The notes beneath the pieces are model-generated. The model was not told the origin of the DNA and searched no databases. It saw only the letters and a program-made list of their open reading frames with translations. Shown here piece after piece: positions 11,099 to 13,980 of a stretch of 13,980 nt of DNA. Origin of the DNA: CAZRUM01 sp964603435 (lineage in GTDB: Bacteria > Patescibacteriota > Patescibacteriia > Magasanikbacterales > UBA922). The stretch's first letter is position 1; each line of letters opens with the position of its first letter. A program made the translations under genes and the position numbers. Where the stretch lies: the NCBI GenBank assembly GCA_964603435.1, contig CAZRUM010000027.1:1-13980 (forward strand), read 5' to 3'.

Positions 11099-13759
11099 TT
11101 AATGTTTATTTCTGACTAAGAATATTCCCTTTATCACCTCAATTAAAAAGATATTTAAAAATCCAAACCCGATCATTACAGCCCAATAATTCCAGCTAAG
11201 TGCAACTGTGCGTAGTAAAACTTGCAATGGCGGAAAATATACTGCCCCAACAAGCATCAACCAACCAAATAACAATGCTAGATTTAAATATTTATTATTA
11301 AAAGGATTCATCTGCCAGACCATATGACGCATAGTACGCACAGAATAAATATATAGTAGAGAATCAATTCCAAGACCAATAAAAATTATTGTACGGGTAA
11401 GAGCCAAGTCTCCTGTTGTTTTCCAAAAATATAGGAAAAGTCCAAACAATACCAAATTGGAAACAACACTAATTATTGATATCATGATCTTCATTTCTTT
11501 GTCTATTATGGAATCACTTTGTTTACGAGGAGGGTCGGACATGTTTTCTCTATCTCCTTTGTCAAAAGCTAAGGCCATATTTGGGAAAGAATCTTCTATT
11601 AGATTGACCCACAAAATCTGCACCGCTGAGACAGCCAAAGGCAACCCACCAATAAGACAACCTGCTATCAAAATTACTTCAGCAAAACTTCCAGATAATA
11701 AATACAAAATAACTTTTTTAATATTTTGATAAATTCCACGCCCTTCTTCTACTGCTGACACAATAGTATTAAATTTATCATCAAGCAAAACTATGTCCGA
11801 AGTTTCTTTGGCAACATCTGTTCCGGAACCAAGGGCCACTCCGATATCAGCACCTTTTAAAGCGGGGGCGTCATTCACTCCATCCCCTGTCATCGCCACG
11901 ATCTCACCATTAGCCTGAAAAGCTCTCACAATTCTAATTTTATGTTTTGGATCCACACGAGCAAAGATACGTATCTTATTAATTATAGCTTTAAATTCCT
12001 CATCAGCCATTTTTTCCAATTCCTGCCCCTCCATAATTTCATCTTCATCTGCATCTATACCAAGTTCAGCACCGATACTCTGAGCTGTACGTTTATGATC
12101 TCCTGTTATCATTACAATCTTTATACCAGCACCTTGTGCAAGCTTTATGGTACTTGCCACATCGCTACGCAATGGGTCAGACAACGCAATAAGACCAACC
12201 AAAATTAAATCTTTTATATCACCACTTTTTATGTTTTTTACTATTCCTTTTTCTTTTTTATAACACAAAGCTAGCACACGAAGTCCTTTTCCAGTCAATT
12301 CTTTTTCTTGGTCCCTAAACCAAGCTAATTTTTTATCACTCAATTTCTTTTGTATTCCGCCTTCTTCAAAAAATTTACACTTGCCAAACAAAACGTCACT
12401 AGCACCTTTTATATAAATTTCAGATTCACCATCCATATGGTGCAAGGTCGCCATGTACTTATTATCACTATCAAAAGGAATCTCATCTACACGAGGAAAA
12501 ACTTCTTCCAAAGAATTCTTTTTGAGCCCTGCTTTCATACCTGCAAAAATTAATCCTGTGTCAGTAGTATCCCCAATTAGATTCCAATCACTTTCCTCTG
12601 TTTCTGGATTTTGTAACAAACCATCGTTAGCAAGCACTCCTATACGCAAAGCCAAATAAGAATCTAGATGTCTCTGACGCTCTTCCATTTTTAAGACATT
12701 TATTTCTTCAAAATTAAGATCATCACCTGCGGTAATAAGTCTGGTTAGTCTCATTTTTCCCTCAGTAAGAGTACCAGTCTTATCTGTACATATAACGCTC
12801 ACAGAACCCAAGGTCTCAGCCGAAACAAGCTTTCTTACCAAAGCATTTTTCTTTAAAATCTTTTGCATACCAATAGCCAAAATAACAGTAAGAGAAATTA
12901 CCAGGCCTTCGGGAATTGCAGCAACCGCAACAGCAATCGCTGTTTCAAACATCTCCACAAACCCATGTTTTTCTGAAGGACTAAAAACACCCAATAAAAA
13001 TATAGAAACAGAAATACTAACCACCACAATACCAATAACCTTTGCTAATTTTCCAAGCTGAATTTGCAGAGGTGTCTTTTCATCTATTGTTTCTTTTACC
13101 AGAGCAGCAATTTTCCCAATCTCTGTGTCTTTGCCAGTAGCAGTAACCAAAACTTTTGCTCTTCCATTTGTAATAGCAGTACTCCTAAAAACCATATTTT
13201 TTCTGTCTCCTATGGCTTTTTCTTCTTTTATAATTCTAGTATTTTTTAAAACTGGTTCTGATTCTCCAGTTAGAGCTGACTCATTTACTCTCAAGTCCCT
13301 AGCTTCAACTATCCTACCATCGGCCTGAACCTTATCCCCAGCATCAAGAATCAAAATATCTCCTGGCACAATATCTTTACTTTCTATTTGTATCTTTTTT
13401 CCATCTCTAAGTACCAGTGCTTTGTAGGCAATCATCTTAGAAAGTTTACTAAGGGCTTGATTAGCTTTGTCTTCCTGAAAAAATCCTACAATGGCATTTA
13501 CACCCACAGTAATAAATATCACTGTCATGTCTACAAACTCACCCAAAACACCACTGATGATACCTGCTACCGTAAGGATAATGAGTAAAGGACTTTTCCA
13601 TTGGTCTAGAAATATTTTAAAACGTGTAATTTTTTCTCCCGTTTTTGGTAAAGAATTTGGACCGTCTTTTTTAAGACGTTCTTTTGCATCTTTCAAACTC
13701 AAACCAGACTCACTGGTTTGGAATTTTTTCATTATTTCTTTTGTAGAAAGTTTGTACAT
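11099..13759 (-). CDS. P2-type cation-transporting ATPase (Ca2+-ATPase-like)
   Basis: An 886-residue P-type ATPase with all domains: N-terminal cation-ATPase domain, membrane helices M1-M2, actuator loop with LTGES (about 163-167), M4 with IPEGL (about 283), phosphorylation site DKTGTLT with Asp326, nucleotide-binding part with KGASD, TGDH, hinge MTGDGVNDAP (about 623-632), and six C-terminal helices. Order and length fit the SERCA/PMR1-like P2 group. It would pump a cation, probably Ca2+, out of the cell using ATP. Ion-site residues are partly retained: Glu in M4, Glu in M5 (LSGSFAEV), Asn and Asp in M6 (WVNLIEDSFPN). M5 has Ser where SERCA has Asn768, and M6 has Glu where SERCA has Thr799, so the ion and stoichiometry are uncertain. 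A good promoter precedes it. Confidence 0.9.
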   Translation of the reverse strand: MYKLSTKEIMKKFQTSESGLSLKDAKERLKKDGPNSLPKTGEKITRFKIFLDQWKSPLLIILTVAGIISGVLGEFVDMTVIFITVGVNAIVGFFQEDKANQALSKLSKMIAYKALVLRDGKKIQIESKDIVPGDILILDAGDKVQADGRIVEARDLRVNESALTGESEPVLKNTRIIKEEKAIGDRKNMVFRSTAITNGRAKVLVTATGKDTEIGKIAALVKETIDEKTPLQIQLGKLAKVIGIVVVSISVSIFLLGVFSPSEKHGFVEMFETAIAVAVAAIPEGLVISLTVILAIGMQKILKKNALVRKLVSAETLGSVSVICTDKTGTLTEGKMRLTRLITAGDDLNFEEINVLKMEERQRHLDSYLALRIGVLANDGLLQNPETEESDWNLIGDTTDTGLIFAGMKAGLKKNSLEEVFPRVDEIPFDSDNKYMATLHHMDGESEIYIKGASDVLFGKCKFFEEGGIQKKLSDKKLAWFRDQEKELTGKGLRVLALCYKKEKGIVKNIKSGDIKDLILVGLIALSDPLRSDVASTIKLAQGAGIKIVMITGDHKRTAQSIGAELGIDADEDEIMEGQELEKMADEEFKAIINKIRIFARVDPKHKIRIVRAFQANGEIVAMTGDGVNDAPALKGADIGVALGSGTDVAKETSDIVLLDDKFNTIVSAVEEGRGIYQNIKKVILYLLSGSFAEVILIAGCLIGGLPLAVSAVQILWVNLIEDSFPNMALAFDKGDRENMSDPPRKQSDSIIDKEMKIMISIISVVSNLVLFGLFLYFWKTTGDLALTRTIIFIGLGIDSLLYIYSVRTMRHMVWQMNPFNNKYLNLALLFGWLMLVGAVYFPPLQVLLRTVALSWNYWAVMIGFGFLNIFLIEVIKGIFLVRNKH

Positions 13760-13768
13760 AATTAGATA

Positions 13769-13790
13769 GGATTTGGATTTTGGATTAGGA
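13769..13790. repeat. Short GGATT(T) tandem repeat in the ATPase leader
   Basis: Four spaced units GGATTT, GGATTTT, GGATTA, GGA lie just upstream of the ATPase start codon, within the predicted leader. Low-complexity; no function assigned. Confidence 0.4.
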
Positions 13791-13827
13791 AGCCAGAAAG
13801 ATATATTTTTACTACAATGTTGGTTAT

Positions 13828-13856
13828 ATTTTAGCAGAAAAAGAGAGACTTGACAA
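13828..13856 (-). promoter_or_regulatory. Promoter of the P-type ATPase-translin operon
   Basis: Minus strand -35 TTGTCA (13851-13856), 17-base spacer, -10 TAAAAT (13828-13833) with TGC before it (extended -10). Start predicted near 13821, a leader of about 60 nt. Confidence 0.65.
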
Positions 13857-13890
13857 AGTCACTTATCTATATGTTATAGATATCTAAAAT

Positions 13891-13924
13891 AAAAAACAGA
13901 GTTTTAATATAAAACTCTGTTTTT
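13891..13924 (-). terminator. Terminator of tRNA-Lys
   Basis: Stem ACAGAGTTTTA/TAAAACTCTGT with a 3-base loop; on the minus strand it is followed by a T-run (A-run at 13891-13895). It ends six bases from the tRNA-Lys 3' end. Confidence 0.8.
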
Positions 13925-13929
13925 CTCTG

Positions 13930-13980
13930 TGATCCGGGTGGGGCTCGAACCCACGACCGTTAGCTTAAAAGGCTACTGCT
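13930..13980 (-). tRNA. tRNA-Lys(TTT), 5' part beyond the window
   Basis: Visible: end of the D arm, anticodon loop CTTTTAA with anticodon TTT, stem GTAGC/GCTAA (four pairs plus an outer G-A mismatch), T stem GTGGG/CCCAC around TTCGAGC, acceptor 3' strand CCGGATC and discriminator A at 13930. CCA is not encoded. The 5' acceptor strand and most of the D arm lie past position 13980. Confidence 0.88.

Noticed and set aside
1..13980. CRISPR arrays, transposases, phage or toxin-antitoxin genes
   Set aside because: No regularly spaced repeats and no matching protein families were seen on either strand.

Overview
The window is AT-rich (roughly one third G+C by eye) and looks like a small-genome bacterium of the Patescibacteria/CPR, probably a Parcubacteria-type lineage. 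That placement is inferred from gene content and style: a MurE-like ligase without the usual N-terminal domain and with altered motifs, a translin-family protein, tRNA genes without encoded CCA, few Shine-Dalgarno sequences, and GC-rich palindromes scattered through tRNA and protein genes. No rRNA or marker tree supports it here. Nearly all genes lie on the minus strand. The exceptions are tRNA-Gln, one small membrane-protein gene and one structured RNA locus.

Layout, left to right. Positions 1-3239 hold a tight minus-strand operon read from a promoter at 3211-3239. It encodes a DEDDh exonuclease with an ExoX-like C-terminus, an HI0933/BaiN-type flavoprotein, a YgjP-type metalloprotease and, with its own internal promoter, RlmN, which runs off the left edge. 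Next come a plus-strand tRNA-Gln(TTG) with a textbook promoter and a two-way terminator. The cell-division and envelope block 3447-7960 then reads leftwards: PH-domain membrane protein, FtsB/DivIC-like protein, PpiC foldase, a tRNA cluster, FtsE and FtsX. The plus-strand membrane protein (8082-8612) has near 50% GC, its own promoter, a leader hairpin and a strong ribosome binding site. The Mur ligase (8722-9984), the structured RNA locus (about 10066-10309), a MITE-like repeat (10316-10472), a translin-family gene and a large P-type cation ATPase follow. The window closes with a partial tRNA-Lys(TTT).

The most unusual part is 5150-5570. A complete tRNA-Gly(CCC) sits inside the anticodon loop of a second tRNA-Gly and is bracketed by GC-rich inverted arms. 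Next to it are two copies of another repeat whose ends spell the two halves of a tRNA T-loop, and an orphan tRNA 3' end that fits the 5' end of the interrupted tRNA exactly. A similar GC-rich palindrome of exactly 39 nt lies in frame inside the flavoprotein gene. The second highlight is the 182-nt RNA at 10069-10250, closed by a perfect 10-bp terminal stem, with its own promoter and terminator, which I could not assign to any known class.

Functionally the genes cover translation (tRNAs, RlmN), nucleic-acid processing (exonuclease, translin), septation (FtsE, FtsX, FtsB-like), protein folding outside the membrane (PpiC), cell-wall synthesis (Mur ligase) and ion homeostasis (P-type ATPase). No phage, transposase, CRISPR or defence genes were seen.
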